A stretch of 9,512 nt of DNA from JBEKYH01 sp049511115 (GCA_049511115.1 JBEKYH010000167.1:1-9512), one strand, 5' to 3'; positions 1 to 6,179 are shown, counted from the first letter of the stretch. The notes: generated by a model not told the origin, from the letters alone. Numbers and translations: made by a program.

Positions 1-1
1 C

Positions 2-103
2 GAGGAGTTGAAAACTTACGGAGGTCCAAACAATTTAGAGGGGCTTCTAAAGCACATGATGCAGCAACAGCCAAAGGAAAAGGTGACTCGCTGGCCTAGG
101 TAG
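2..103 (+). CDS. 3' end of an unidentified protein gene (partial, 5' end outside window)
   Basis: Reading from base 2, the frame is open for 33 codons and stops at TAG 101-103. The peptide is hydrophilic and ends in K-E-K-V-T-R-W-P-R, with an L-E-G-L-L-K-H-M-M-Q-Q-Q stretch that could be a C-terminal helix. The frame starting at base 1 is also open, to TAG 97-99, but gives a less protein-like Ala/Lys/Gly sequence, so I prefer frame 2. The segment is richer in A than the genes that follow. No family is recognisable from 33 residues. The evidence is only an open frame with plausible composition. Confidence 0.4.
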   Translation, partial: EELKTYGGPNNLEGLLKHMMQQQPKEKVTRWPR

Positions 104-107
104 TATC

Positions 108-174
108 GTAGGGTCCGCACCGCGGACCGCATTTCCCGCTGCACCACAAAAGCGGTCCGCAGTGCGGAAGCTAC
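108..174. repeat. REP-like hairpin repeat, copy A
   Basis: Bases 108-130 pair with 152-174 as a 23-bp stem with three mismatches around a 21-nt loop; the innermost nine pairs (GCGGACCGC with GCGGTCCGC) are perfect. Each arm is also a small palindrome: GGTCCGC-ACC-GCGGACC at 112-128 and TCCGCA-G-TGCGGA at 156-168, so the unit could fold as one long hairpin or as two small ones. Bases 108-134 match 5460-5486 at 26 of 27 positions. It lies just after the stop of the partial upstream gene and could also act as a transcription end or barrier, though no T-run follows. Confidence 0.85.
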
Positions 175-207
175 AGAATTCAAAACTTGTCGCCTCGATC
201 GGCCCCT

Positions 208-218
208 GATAATTTAAT
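208..218 (+). promoter_or_regulatory. Possible -10 region of the DUF2314 gene
   Basis: Two overlapping -10-like hexamers, GATAAT (208-213) and TTTAAT (213-218), lie just before the ATG at 225. The second leaves only 6 nt to the start codon, which would give a leaderless transcript. No Shine-Dalgarno is visible. The only -35-like sequence is TTGTCG at 187-192, at poor spacing (15 or 20 nt), so this is a weak call. Confidence 0.35.
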
Positions 219-224
219 CGACGC

Positions 225-1082
225 ATGGCTGCACCGAAAAAGGAACTGATCTCCATCGCTCTCCTCTTGCGGAAAGCCAGATCGCTGGACTTGCAGCAGG
301 CACAGCGGGCCTGCGATGACGCGTTCCGTGGTGCCCCCGCGCCGCCTAAGGTCATTCAGATGAAGAACCATCCCGGCTTTGGGGTGATATTGGGGCCGAT
401 GCGGTTCGCAATCCTGAATGTGGACAAGCCGTACTTTTCCGACGTTGCGGCCGCAGCGGATCATGAAAGCAATTTCCCGGCTCGCATGGCGATACAGGAG
501 CATACCGCCTGGCTCTCAGTTGATCTGGTCGGAGAGCCGCCGCCCGTCGAGCGCGAAAAGATTTACGGAATCATCGGAACGCTGATCGCGGAGTTTCTAG
601 GAGATGATGTTTTGGGTTTGATTCGATTGCCTAACGGGCCGGTGGTTGGATATGACTTTTCCTTCATACCGATGCTGCGCAATCGCAACGCGGCACAGGT
701 CTTTCGGCGCGGCGCTCCCGATCGAATCATCAAGGCCCGAGACAAAAGCGAAGAACTGGCCGCGGCCGCGGCCGAAGCTCGCAGGCGTTGGCCGGAGTTT
801 GTCGCCGCCTATGAAAGCCGCAGGCCACAGCAAGGGTTTGCGATCAAAAAGGCATTCAACGGCCCCGAGGGAACGGAACATATGTGGGTCACGGTCGAAT
901 GCATCGCAGGATCAACCATCCGGGGATGGCTCAGCAACGATCCGGGCATCATCAAATCACTGAAATCCGGCGACACCGTCGAATTGTCCGCCGCGGAAAT
1001 CGAAGATTGGATTTACACCAATGGCAAGGACAACGTCGGCGGATTTCAGGTGAAGGTTCTCAAAGGCGAGCCGGGCGAATGA
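225..1082 (+). CDS. DUF2314 domain protein with DUF4261-like N-terminal region
   Basis: This 285-aa protein has no signal peptide or membrane segment, so it is probably cytoplasmic. Residues about 200-282 fit the DUF2314 pattern: E-H-M-W-V near the start, then R-G-W-L-S-N-D-P, K-S-G-D-T-V, I-E-D-W-I-Y and G-G-F-Q-V-K-V-L. Residues about 45-150 (H-T-A-W-L-S-V-D-L-V-G, then I-I-G-T-L-I-A-E-F-L-G-D-D) resemble DUF4261-type domains; I hold that half less firmly. An Ala/Glu/Arg-rich helical linker (about 170-190) joins the halves. Neither domain has an established biochemical function. The ATG at 225 is preceded by a -10-like box but no Shine-Dalgarno. The gene ends 14 bp before the convergent mazF stop and is probably monocistronic. 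Confidence 0.8.
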   Translation: MAAPKKELISIALLLRKARSLDLQQAQRACDDAFRGAPAPPKVIQMKNHPGFGVILGPMRFAILNVDKPYFSDVAAAADHESNFPARMAIQEHTAWLSVDLVGEPPPVEREKIYGIIGTLIAEFLGDDVLGLIRLPNGPVVGYDFSFIPMLRNRNAAQVFRRGAPDRIIKARDKSEELAAAAAEARRRWPEFVAAYESRRPQQGFAIKKAFNGPEGTEHMWVTVECIAGSTIRGWLSNDPGIIKSLKSGDTVELSAAEIEDWIYTNGKDNVGGFQVKVLKGEPGE

Positions 1083-1096
1083 ACTATAAGTTGCGG

Positions 1097-1459
1097 CTAA
1101 CGCAACCCAACCGCCAGTCGCAGCATAGTGGCTAATGCGTTTTTCGTTGACGGACCGATTTTCCCCAGTCGCCGTGAAATCACTCCGCTCGATAACGTGA
1201 CGAGCTTATCAAGTCGGATGAGCGAATCGGCCTTGAGCCCGGTGGATTGGAACTCCGCGCCGGATTGCAGGAGCTCAATCTCTGCGCCGCGCGGTGAACG
1301 ATTGGTCAGGACGCTTGTGATGAAGGCGAGGATAAGTTCAGAGCCTTGCGGATCGGCCGATACAATCAGAGCGGGACGCACTTTCTTGCCTGTTAGGTCG
1401 GCAAACGGAAAGGGGACAAGGACAACGTCGCCGCGATGGAACTGCGACGTCGGCGGCAT
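1097..1459 (-). CDS. mazF: MazF/PemK-family toxin (mRNA endoribonuclease)
   Basis: This 120-aa protein has the usual MazF/PemK length and N-terminal signature: R-G-D-V-V-L-V-P-F-P-F at residues 9-19, then T-G-K-K-V-R-P-A-L-I-V-S at 23-34. Arg28 and Thr48 (F-I-T-S) sit where the catalytic Arg/Thr pair of MazF enzymes is found. Later matches are the L-K-A-D-S-L-I-R-L-D-K-L strand and the K-I-G-P-S C-terminal helix region. The family cleaves single-stranded mRNA at short motifs and is neutralised by a co-transcribed antitoxin. Its ATG lies 2 nt after the stop of the upstream antitoxin gene (1677-1462), so the pair is almost certainly one operon with coupled translation. Cleavage specificity cannot be read from the sequence. 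The gene appears intact. Confidence 0.93.
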   Translation of the reverse strand: MPPTSQFHRGDVVLVPFPFADLTGKKVRPALIVSADPQGSELILAFITSVLTNRSPRGAEIELLQSGAEFQSTGLKADSLIRLDKLVTLSSGVISRRLGKIGPSTKNALATMLRLAVGLR

Positions 1460-1461
1460 CC

Positions 1462-1677
1462 CTATACCGCCTCGCCATCTGATTCGGCATAGATGTCTTC
1501 GCGAGGATCGCTCAGGAAGTCAAATGCCTTGTTCTTGCTCGCCAATTCTGCGAGGGCGTCGGCCGACAGGTCGTCGCTGTCGAGCAACGCGACGGTGAGC
1601 GGGGTGTTCTCAGGCAAGCCGATTGGCTCAAGGGGCTTGAGATTACCGTGTTGGACGATGGCGCGGATGGTTCTCAT
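1462..1677 (-). CDS. DUF104 / AF2212-like antitoxin, partner of the MazF toxin
   Basis: A 71-aa protein. Its N-terminal half (I-R-A-I-V-Q-H-G-N-L-K-P-L-E-P-I-G-L-P-E) follows the DUF104/AF2212 pattern of a strand, a G-x-x-K-P-L-E-P turn and an L-P-E motif, a small beta fold used by antitoxins. The acidic C-terminal half (residues about 35-71) is likely the toxin-binding tail. I start at ATG 1677, preceded by AGAGGG at suitable spacing. A GTG in frame at 1695 would add M-A-E-G-N-L but abuts a probable -10 sequence. It is immediately followed by mazF. DUF104 antitoxins are better known beside PIN toxins, so the MazF pairing is a less usual combination. The family call rests on motif recognition only. 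Confidence 0.82.
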   Translation of the reverse strand: MRTIRAIVQHGNLKPLEPIGLPENTPLTVALLDSDDLSADALAELASKNKAFDFLSDPREDIYAESDGEAV

Positions 1678-1695
1678 TAAGTTGCCCTCTGCCAC

Positions 1696-1702
1696 ATCTT
1701 AC
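1696..1702 (-). promoter_or_regulatory. Half operator and possible -10 of the DUF104-mazF operon
   Basis: Read on the minus strand this is GTAAGAT, identical to each arm of the palindrome in front of vapB. TAAGAT within it matches the -10 consensus at four of six positions, and the antitoxin ATG (1677) with its AGAGGG site lies just downstream. No good -35 is seen at 16-18 nt. It could be a single binding half-site or a chance 7-mer. Confidence 0.4.
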
Positions 1703-1759
1703 TCCCGCCAAGTGGCCCAATCCATCCCCCGGCATTTCGCGCTGATCCATCGCGCGCGT

Positions 1760-1789
1760 TTGACCAACAGAAGGGTAAGATGCTATCTT
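1760..1789 (+). promoter_or_regulatory. Promoter of vapBC, predicted leaderless
   Basis: TTGACC (1760-1765, five of six to the sigma70 -35) and TATCTT (1784-1789, four of six to the -10) are separated by 18 bp. Transcription would start near 1796-1797, which is the vapB ATG itself, and no Shine-Dalgarno precedes that ATG. The -10 lies inside the palindrome at 1774-1792, so a bound antitoxin would block it. Confidence 0.6.
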
Positions 1790-1792
1790 ACC
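1774..1792. promoter_or_regulatory. Palindromic operator of vapBC
   Basis: GGTAAGAT-GCT-ATCTTACC is a perfect inverted repeat with 8-bp arms and a 3-bp centre, ending 4 nt before the vapB start and covering the predicted -10. AbrB-type antitoxins such as VapB usually repress their own operon by binding an inverted repeat over the promoter, so autoregulation is the natural reading. The arm recurs singly at 1696-1702 before the divergent antitoxin gene. Confidence 0.7.
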
Positions 1793-1796
1793 TGCC

Positions 1797-2027
1797 ATGA
1801 AAACACGCGTTTCCAGCAAGGGCCAGATCGTTTTGCCCGCGGAGTTGCGGCTACAGGACGACGTCAAGCCCGGCCAGCAGTTTGAGGTCGAGCGAATCGA
1901 CCGCGGCGAGTATCGGCTGGTCAGACAACAAGTCCCTGCCAATGAAGGGCTGGTCGATTGGCTTTTGGCCTGCCCGGCAAAGGGCTACTTCGTGCCCATT
2001 GCCTCTGAATCGACAGATACCCTGTGA
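1797..2027 (+). CDS. vapB: AbrB/MazE-fold antitoxin (VapB type)
   Basis: A 76-aa protein. Residues 1-43 are a swapped-hairpin AbrB/SpoVT domain: M-K-T-R-V-S-S-K-G-Q-I-V-L-P at the start is the classic signature, followed by L-R-L-Q-D-D-V-K-P-G-Q-Q-F-E-V and R-L-V. This domain dimerises and binds the operator. Residues about 50-76 (G-L-V-D-W-L-L-A-C-P) form the likely VapC-binding tail; L-x-x-C-P is common in VapB antitoxins paired with this kind of VapC. The ATG at 1797 has no Shine-Dalgarno and is placed 7 nt after a -10-like box. The stop TGA overlaps the vapC GTG (sequence GTGA, 2024-2027), so translation is probably coupled. Confidence 0.9.
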   Translation: MKTRVSSKGQIVLPAELRLQDDVKPGQQFEVERIDRGEYRLVRQQVPANEGLVDWLLACPAKGYFVPIASESTDTL

Positions 2028-2437
2028 CCTATCTTGTCGATGCCAATGTCTTGAGCGAAGCGACGAAACCGCAACCCGCGGTTCGCGTCGTCGAGTGGCT
2101 TCGCGCCAATGAACGCGAAATTGCTCTGGACCCCATCGTTCTGGGTGAGATACGCTTTGGCATATATCTCTTGTCGCCGGGTGCGCGGCGGCGGCAATTG
2201 GAGCATTGGTTCGCTAAGGGCGTTGAAAAAGTCCAATGTCTCCCTTGGCAAACGCCGACCGCTTTGCGATGGGCCAAACTTCTGGCGGACCTTCGCGCCG
2301 CCGGGCAGTCGATGCCGATCAAAGACAGCTTGATAGCAGCAACGGCCCTGGTTCATGGTTTGATTGTCGCGACGCGGCACAAAACCGACTTCGTGAAGGC
2401 GGGTGTGAGAATAATCGATCCCTTCATGGCACCTTAG
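2024..2437 (+). CDS. vapC: VapC toxin, PIN-domain ribonuclease
   Basis: A 137-aa PIN-domain protein of normal VapC length. The Mg-binding acidic residues are in place: Asp6 in Y-L-V-D-A-N-V, Glu42 in V-L-G-E-I-R-F-G, Asp101 in P-I-K-D-S-L-I-A-A-T and Asp122 in T-R-H-K-T-D-F. VapC toxins cleave specific RNAs (tRNAs or rRNA in studied cases); the target here is unknown. The start is GTG 2024, overlapping the vapB stop by 4 nt, so toxin synthesis depends on antitoxin translation. All catalytic residues are kept and no frameshift is seen, so it should be active. Confidence 0.94.
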   Translation: MTYLVDANVLSEATKPQPAVRVVEWLRANEREIALDPIVLGEIRFGIYLLSPGARRRQLEHWFAKGVEKVQCLPWQTPTALRWAKLLADLRAAGQSMPIKDSLIAATALVHGLIVATRHKTDFVKAGVRIIDPFMAP

Positions 2438-2573
2438 ACTGGCGTCGATCCCGTGTCGTTTTCATCTTACCGGGCAACAAGGCCGGTTCGCGGAAGTAAA
2501 AACCCCTGTAGCGTCCTCCGATCGCCACTGCGGCCCGGAGAGCCTAAATCAGTCTCCAACTTCAAAGGCGGCC

Positions 2574-5432
2574 ATGCGCATCTCCAATCGCAGTGCAGAT
2601 TTTGCCAAAATGCTGATGGGATTTCTCCTTCTGGCCCTCGTGCCGCGCCACGTCCACGCGGCCGCCGCGCCGGTGACGCTCGATTGGCTCGACAAATCCC
2701 CTCCCCCGGCAACCGTCGGCGTAAGCTGGGGCGTCCCCTGGCCGCAGGGGCAGGTCGCGAAGGATCAGGCGTTCGCATTGACAGGTTCGGACGGCAAGGC
2801 GCTGCCGCTGCAATCCTGGACCTTGGCTTATTGGCCGGATGGTTCGATCAAGTGGACCGGCTTTGCGACCGTCGGTGGGCCGGATGTGGCCGGGCCATTG
2901 ACGGTGGGGCCGGCGACTGGAGCGGGAGCGGCTGCGGACGCGCCGGTGGTGAAGGTCACGCAGGCCGGCGACGGATATGTAGTCGATACCGGCAAGTTAG
3001 TCTGCAACATCCCCAGCAGCGGAGGAGAGAATTTTATCCAGTCGATGGTCGTGGATGGTAAGGAAGTCGCCCGCAACGGGCATCTGGAATGCATCCTCCA
3101 GAACGGGCCGGATACCGACGATGGACTGAATCTGCCGCCGCGCGAGCGCTACCTCAGCCTTGTCCAGAAAGTAACCGTCGAGCAGAGCGGCCCGGTTCGC
3201 GCGGTCTTTAAGTTTGAAGGCATGCACAAAGCCGAAGCCGGCGATCGCCAGTGGCTGCCGTTTGTCGTTCGGCTTTATTTCTACGCGGGCCAGCAAGAGG
3301 TCAAGGTCGTGCACACCATCGTCTACGACGGCGATCAAGACAAGGATTTCATCCGCGGCCTGGGGCTGGTGTTTGATATTCCAATGCGCGAGCAATGGCA
3401 AAATCGCCACATCCGCTTTGCCAACAGCAACGGCGGTGTCTGGGCCGAACCGCTGCAACTCGCCATCGCCACCGGCCGCGGCCGCGGCGGGCGAGGCGTC
3501 GGCGAGGGCGGCCAGGTTGACGGCGCGCGGCTGCCAAATACGCCCCAGCCGGGCGACGCCGCCGCGTGGGATTCGTTTAAGCTCGTGCAGCCCAATTCCG
3601 ACGGCTTCACCATCACCAAGCGGACCAATCCCAAGAGCTCATGGGTCGCCGTCGCCGAAGGCCAGCGCGCGGCGGGGCTGGTCTTCATCGGCGATGTCAG
3701 CGGCGGCCTTGGCGTCGGCGTGAAAGACTTCTGGCAAAAGTTCCCCGCCTCCCTGGAAGTAACCAACGCCCTGACCGACACGGCGCAGCTTCACGTTTGG
3801 CTCTGGTCCCCCGATGCCCCGGGAATGGACATGCGGCATTACGACACGCACGGCCACGGCAACGTCAACACCGGCGGAAGCTACGAGGATTACGAGCCGG
3901 AATTCGCCACGCCCCTCGGCGTCGGCCGCACCAGCGAACTGATGCTCTTCCCCAGCGGAAGCACGCCGACGCGCGACGCAACCGCGAAGCTCGCGGCCGT
4001 GAACTCGGCCCCGCCGCTGCTGACGACGACGCCGGATTATCTGCATTCCACCGGCGTGTTTGGATTGTGGAGCGTGCAGGATCGATCCACGCCGTTTAAG
4101 AAGGAAATCGAGGATCGTCTCGACGCGGCGATTTCCTTTTACGAGAAGCAGATCGACGAGCATCATTTCTACGGCTTCTGGAATTTCGGCGACGTTCGCC
4201 ACACTTATGACCCGGTTCGACACGAGTGGCGTTACGACGTGGGCGGATATGCCTGGGATAACAGCGAACTCGGCAGCGTCTTGTGGGTCTGGTACAGCTA
4301 CATCCGCACGGGGCGGGCCGATATTTTCCGCCTGGCCGAGGCGATGATCCGCGAGACGAGTGAAGTCGATACGTATCACCTTGGGCCATACATGGGCCTG
4401 GGCTCGCGGCATAATGTGAGCCACTGGGGCGACAGCGCCAAGGAGGCGCGCATCAGCCAGGCGGCCCACGCGCGATTCTATTATTACCTGACCACCGACG
4501 AGCGCCTCGGCGACATTCTCGATGTCGAGGCGAATGTCGATGAAGTGGCGTCAAAGCTCGACCCGATGCGCAAGGCCCAGCCGATCACCGACGCCGAGAA
4601 GAAATATCCCGGCCGCATCCGCGTCGGCCCGGATTGGCTCGCCTTTGCCGGCAACTGGATGACGGCGTGGGAGCGCAGCGGCGACACCAAGTGGCGCGAC
4701 AAGATCATGGCCGGCGTCGATTCGATGTATGCCATGCCGTACTGGATGCGCACCGGCCGCAATCTGGTGATGGGTTACGATTTCAAAACCGGCAAGCTTT
4801 ATCAGTTGGGCGACACGCCCGGCACATACAACCTGCCGACAATTCAGGGCGGGGCCGAAGTCGCGTTTGAATTGAACGAACTGCTGGATAGCCCTGAGTT
4901 TTCCAAGATGTGGCTGCAATATTGCCGCCTGGGATCGGCCGGCGCTGATGTGCTGATTCGCGATAAGACCACCGGCACGGAAGGGGCCGATGCATCATTG
5001 ATCGGCGAGCAGGGCGGTTCGAATAGCCAGGGCACACCGCGCTTGGCGGCGTATGCGTATTTTAAGACCAGGGATGCCGCGTTCGCACAGCGGGCAATTC
5101 GCTCGCTGGCGGGGCATGATCATGATTACGATACGCAAAAGATTGATGGATCACAGGCGCTCAATCCCCTGGATGAGGCGGCGGATGTGAGCACGAACAC
5201 CACGGCCCAGACGTCGCTGCAGACGATTGAGATTCTGGAACTATGCAAGGATCAGCTTCCGCATGATCCGCTTCCCGCGCCGGCGGGTGGACGCGGAGGG
5301 CGGGGCCGTGGCGGGTTTGGTGCGTTTGGCCCAGGGGGTGGAGCCGGCGCGGCTGGGGCCAATGGTGGCGGCGGCGCAGCGCGCGGCGGTGATGCCGGCG
5401 GCGCTCCGGCCGGCGGCGGCGGTGGGCAGTAG
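2574..5432 (+). CDS. Secreted PcRGLX/YetA-like protein (PL26 rhamnogalacturonan lyase-like)
   Basis: This 952-aa protein begins with a signal peptide (basic start, M-L-M-G-F-L-L-L-A-L core, cleavage likely after H-V-H-A near residue 29). Residues about 33-110 match the N-terminal RIFT-barrel domain of the PcRGLX/YetA family (G-V-S-W-G-V-P-W-P-Q-G, then Y-W-P-D-G-S-I-K-W). A beta-sandwich region follows to about 470, and an alpha/alpha-toroid region to about 900 that includes G-S-R-H-N-V-S-H-W-G-D near 610. Characterised PL26 members remove unsaturated disaccharides from rhamnogalacturonan I, so pectin breakdown outside the cytoplasm is the likely role. The substrate is inferred from the family only. 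Two oddities are a Gly/Arg-rich insert at about 298-320 and a Gly-rich tail of about 50 residues. The ATG follows AAAGG (2564-2568). No transporter or other carbohydrate enzyme lies beside it. Confidence 0.8.
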   Translation: MRISNRSADFAKMLMGFLLLALVPRHVHAAAAPVTLDWLDKSPPPATVGVSWGVPWPQGQVAKDQAFALTGSDGKALPLQSWTLAYWPDGSIKWTGFATVGGPDVAGPLTVGPATGAGAAADAPVVKVTQAGDGYVVDTGKLVCNIPSSGGENFIQSMVVDGKEVARNGHLECILQNGPDTDDGLNLPPRERYLSLVQKVTVEQSGPVRAVFKFEGMHKAEAGDRQWLPFVVRLYFYAGQQEVKVVHTIVYDGDQDKDFIRGLGLVFDIPMREQWQNRHIRFANSNGGVWAEPLQLAIATGRGRGGRGVGEGGQVDGARLPNTPQPGDAAAWDSFKLVQPNSDGFTITKRTNPKSSWVAVAEGQRAAGLVFIGDVSGGLGVGVKDFWQKFPASLEVTNALTDTAQLHVWLWSPDAPGMDMRHYDTHGHGNVNTGGSYEDYEPEFATPLGVGRTSELMLFPSGSTPTRDATAKLAAVNSAPPLLTTTPDYLHSTGVFGLWSVQDRSTPFKKEIEDRLDAAISFYEKQIDEHHFYGFWNFGDVRHTYDPVRHEWRYDVGGYAWDNSELGSVLWVWYSYIRTGRADIFRLAEAMIRETSEVDTYHLGPYMGLGSRHNVSHWGDSAKEARISQAAHARFYYYLTTDERLGDILDVEANVDEVASKLDPMRKAQPITDAEKKYPGRIRVGPDWLAFAGNWMTAWERSGDTKWRDKIMAGVDSMYAMPYWMRTGRNLVMGYDFKTGKLYQLGDTPGTYNLPTIQGGAEVAFELNELLDSPEFSKMWLQYCRLGSAGADVLIRDKTTGTEGADASLIGEQGGSNSQGTPRLAAYAYFKTRDAAFAQRAIRSLAGHDHDYDTQKIDGSQALNPLDEAADVSTNTTAQTSLQTIEILELCKDQLPHDPLPAPAGGRGGRGRGGFGAFGPGGGAGAAGANGGGGAARGGDAGGAPAGGGGGQ
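5275..5429 (+). repeat. Gly/Ala-rich low-complexity tail of the PL26-like protein
   Basis: The last 50 or so codons encode almost only Gly, Ala, Arg and Pro (G-G-R-G-G-R-G-R-G-G-F-G, later G-A-A-G-A-N-G-G-G-G), built from imperfect GGC/GGT-rich units. It follows the end of the catalytic fold and ends at the stop. It is probably disordered and could be a spacer or a cell-surface contact segment; repeat slippage may make its length variable between strains. Confidence 0.75.
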
Positions 5433-5459
5433 ACCTAGCCCCCGCACGATCGCGTTCGT

Positions 5460-5533
5460 GTAGGGTCCGCACTGCGGACCGCATTTGCGGCATGATGCAG
5501 AAAGTCCCGCGGTGCGCGCGGTGCGGACCCTGC
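5460..5533. repeat. REP-like hairpin repeat, copy B
   Basis: This is a second copy of the element at 108-174. AGGGTCCGCAC (5462-5472) pairs perfectly with 5521-5531, extended by a T-G pair and three more pairs. The left arm is itself a palindrome, GGTCCGCA-C-TGCGGACC (5464-5480). The middle (5487-5515) differs from copy A. Arm variants are swapped relative to copy A: the T-type arm (TCCGCACTGCGGACCGC) is left here and right in A, and the C-type arm (AGGGTCCGCACCGCG) is right here and left in A. It lies between the PL26-like gene and rnhA and could also end transcription of the former, though no T-run follows it directly. Confidence 0.85.
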
Positions 5534-5536
5534 ATT

Positions 5537-5563
5537 TTGCTTGCTGCGCCCAGCGGATAAAAT
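5537..5563 (+). promoter_or_regulatory. Possible rnhA promoter
   Basis: TAAAAT at 5558-5563 matches the -10 consensus at five of six positions and lies 34 nt before the rnhA ATG. The best -35 candidate, TTGCTT at 5537-5542, gives a short 15-bp spacer. This is a weak call supported mainly by the -10 and by the lack of another candidate in the 165-bp gap. Confidence 0.3.
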
Positions 5564-5597
5564 GTGAAGCGGCCGCGCTTACGGCGCTGGCTCGCCT

Positions 5598-6179
5598 ATG
5601 GATACACCAGTTAAGGAACGTCACTCGGTCAAGCTCTACACCGATGGCGCCTGCATCGGCAACCCCGGTCCGGGCGGCTGGGGGTTCATTCTCAAGCATC
5701 CCAAAACGGGCCGCGTGAAGGAAGAGAGCGGCGGAGAGCATGGGACCACCAACAACCGGATGGAAATCACAGCGGTGATTCGCGGGTTGGAGGCGCTCAA
5801 GCGGCCGTGCGATGTCGAGCTGTTCAGCGACAGCCAATACGTTTTGAACGCGATCACCGATTGGATGTCGAAATGGAAGCGGTTTGGCTGGCAGCGCAGC
5901 GCGCGGTCGAAGGCGCCGGTGAGGAACGTCGATCTTTGGATGCGGCTTGATGAATTGCTTCAGCCCCATGCGATACAGACCAAGTGGGTGCGCGGCCACA
6001 ACGGGCATCGGGAAAATGAACGCTGCGATGAGCTCGCATCGGCCGCGGCGGCGAAGATCGCCAAGACGCCGAGGCCGCCTCGGGCGGTTGCAGCGCCCCG
6101 ATTGAATCGGGCTGGCCGCGGATTATTCGGCGCGCCAGCGCCGGCGGAAGACGGCAAAGGGACATCACTTGGCGATTGA
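5598..6179 (+). CDS. rnhA: Ribonuclease HI with C-terminal extension
   Basis: A 193-aa protein. Residues 9-150 align by eye with E. coli RNase HI along the whole chain. The catalytic carboxylates are Asp16 (Y-T-D-G-A-C), Glu56 (N-N-R-M-E-I), Asp78 (F-S-D-S-Q-Y) and Asp144 (N-E-R-C-D-E-L-A), and His134 lies in the R-G-H-N-G-H loop. The basic handle region (W-M-S-K-W-K-R-F-G-W) is present. The enzyme cuts the RNA strand of RNA-DNA hybrids, removing R-loops and primers in the cytoplasm. An added tail of about 43 residues (from about 151) is rich in Pro, Arg and Ala and probably disordered. No Shine-Dalgarno is evident before ATG 5598. The last 15 nt overlap the convergent protease gene. Confidence 0.96.
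   Translation: MDTPVKERHSVKLYTDGACIGNPGPGGWGFILKHPKTGRVKEESGGEHGTTNNRMEITAVIRGLEALKRPCDVELFSDSQYVLNAITDWMSKWKRFGWQRSARSKAPVRNVDLWMRLDELLQPHAIQTKWVRGHNGHRENERCDELASAAAAKIAKTPRPPRAVAAPRLNRAGRGLFGAPAPAEDGKGTSLGD

Noticed and set aside
1..99. Frame 1 at the left edge, also open to a TAG at 97-99
   Set aside because: Its peptide is a less protein-like Lys/Ala/Gly string than the frame from base 2. The choice is not certain.
1128..1598. 156-codon plus-strand frame
   Set aside because: It is antisense to mazF and its antitoxin, both recognisable; the product is Arg/Ser-rich noise.
1985..2380. 131-codon minus-strand frame
   Set aside because: It is antisense to vapC, which keeps all its active-site residues.
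2464..2471. Third copy of ATCTTACC, the vapBC operator arm
   Set aside because: It is a lone 8-mer after vapC without an inverted partner or promoter; one chance hit in 9.5 kb is not surprising.
2438..2573. Search for a PL26 gene promoter or vapC terminator
   Set aside because: No hairpin with a T-run and no -35/-10 pair of acceptable spacing could be found in this gap.
3639..4469. 276-codon open frame on the minus strand
   Set aside because: It lies wholly inside the PL26-like gene, whose sense frame has clear family motifs. Its own product is compositionally odd and matches nothing; long antisense frames are expected in GC-rich genes.
5241..6008. 255-codon open frame on the minus strand across the hairpin repeat and rnhA
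   Set aside because: It runs antisense through the Gly-rich tail, repeat copy B and catalytic motifs of rnhA, with no recognisable domain.
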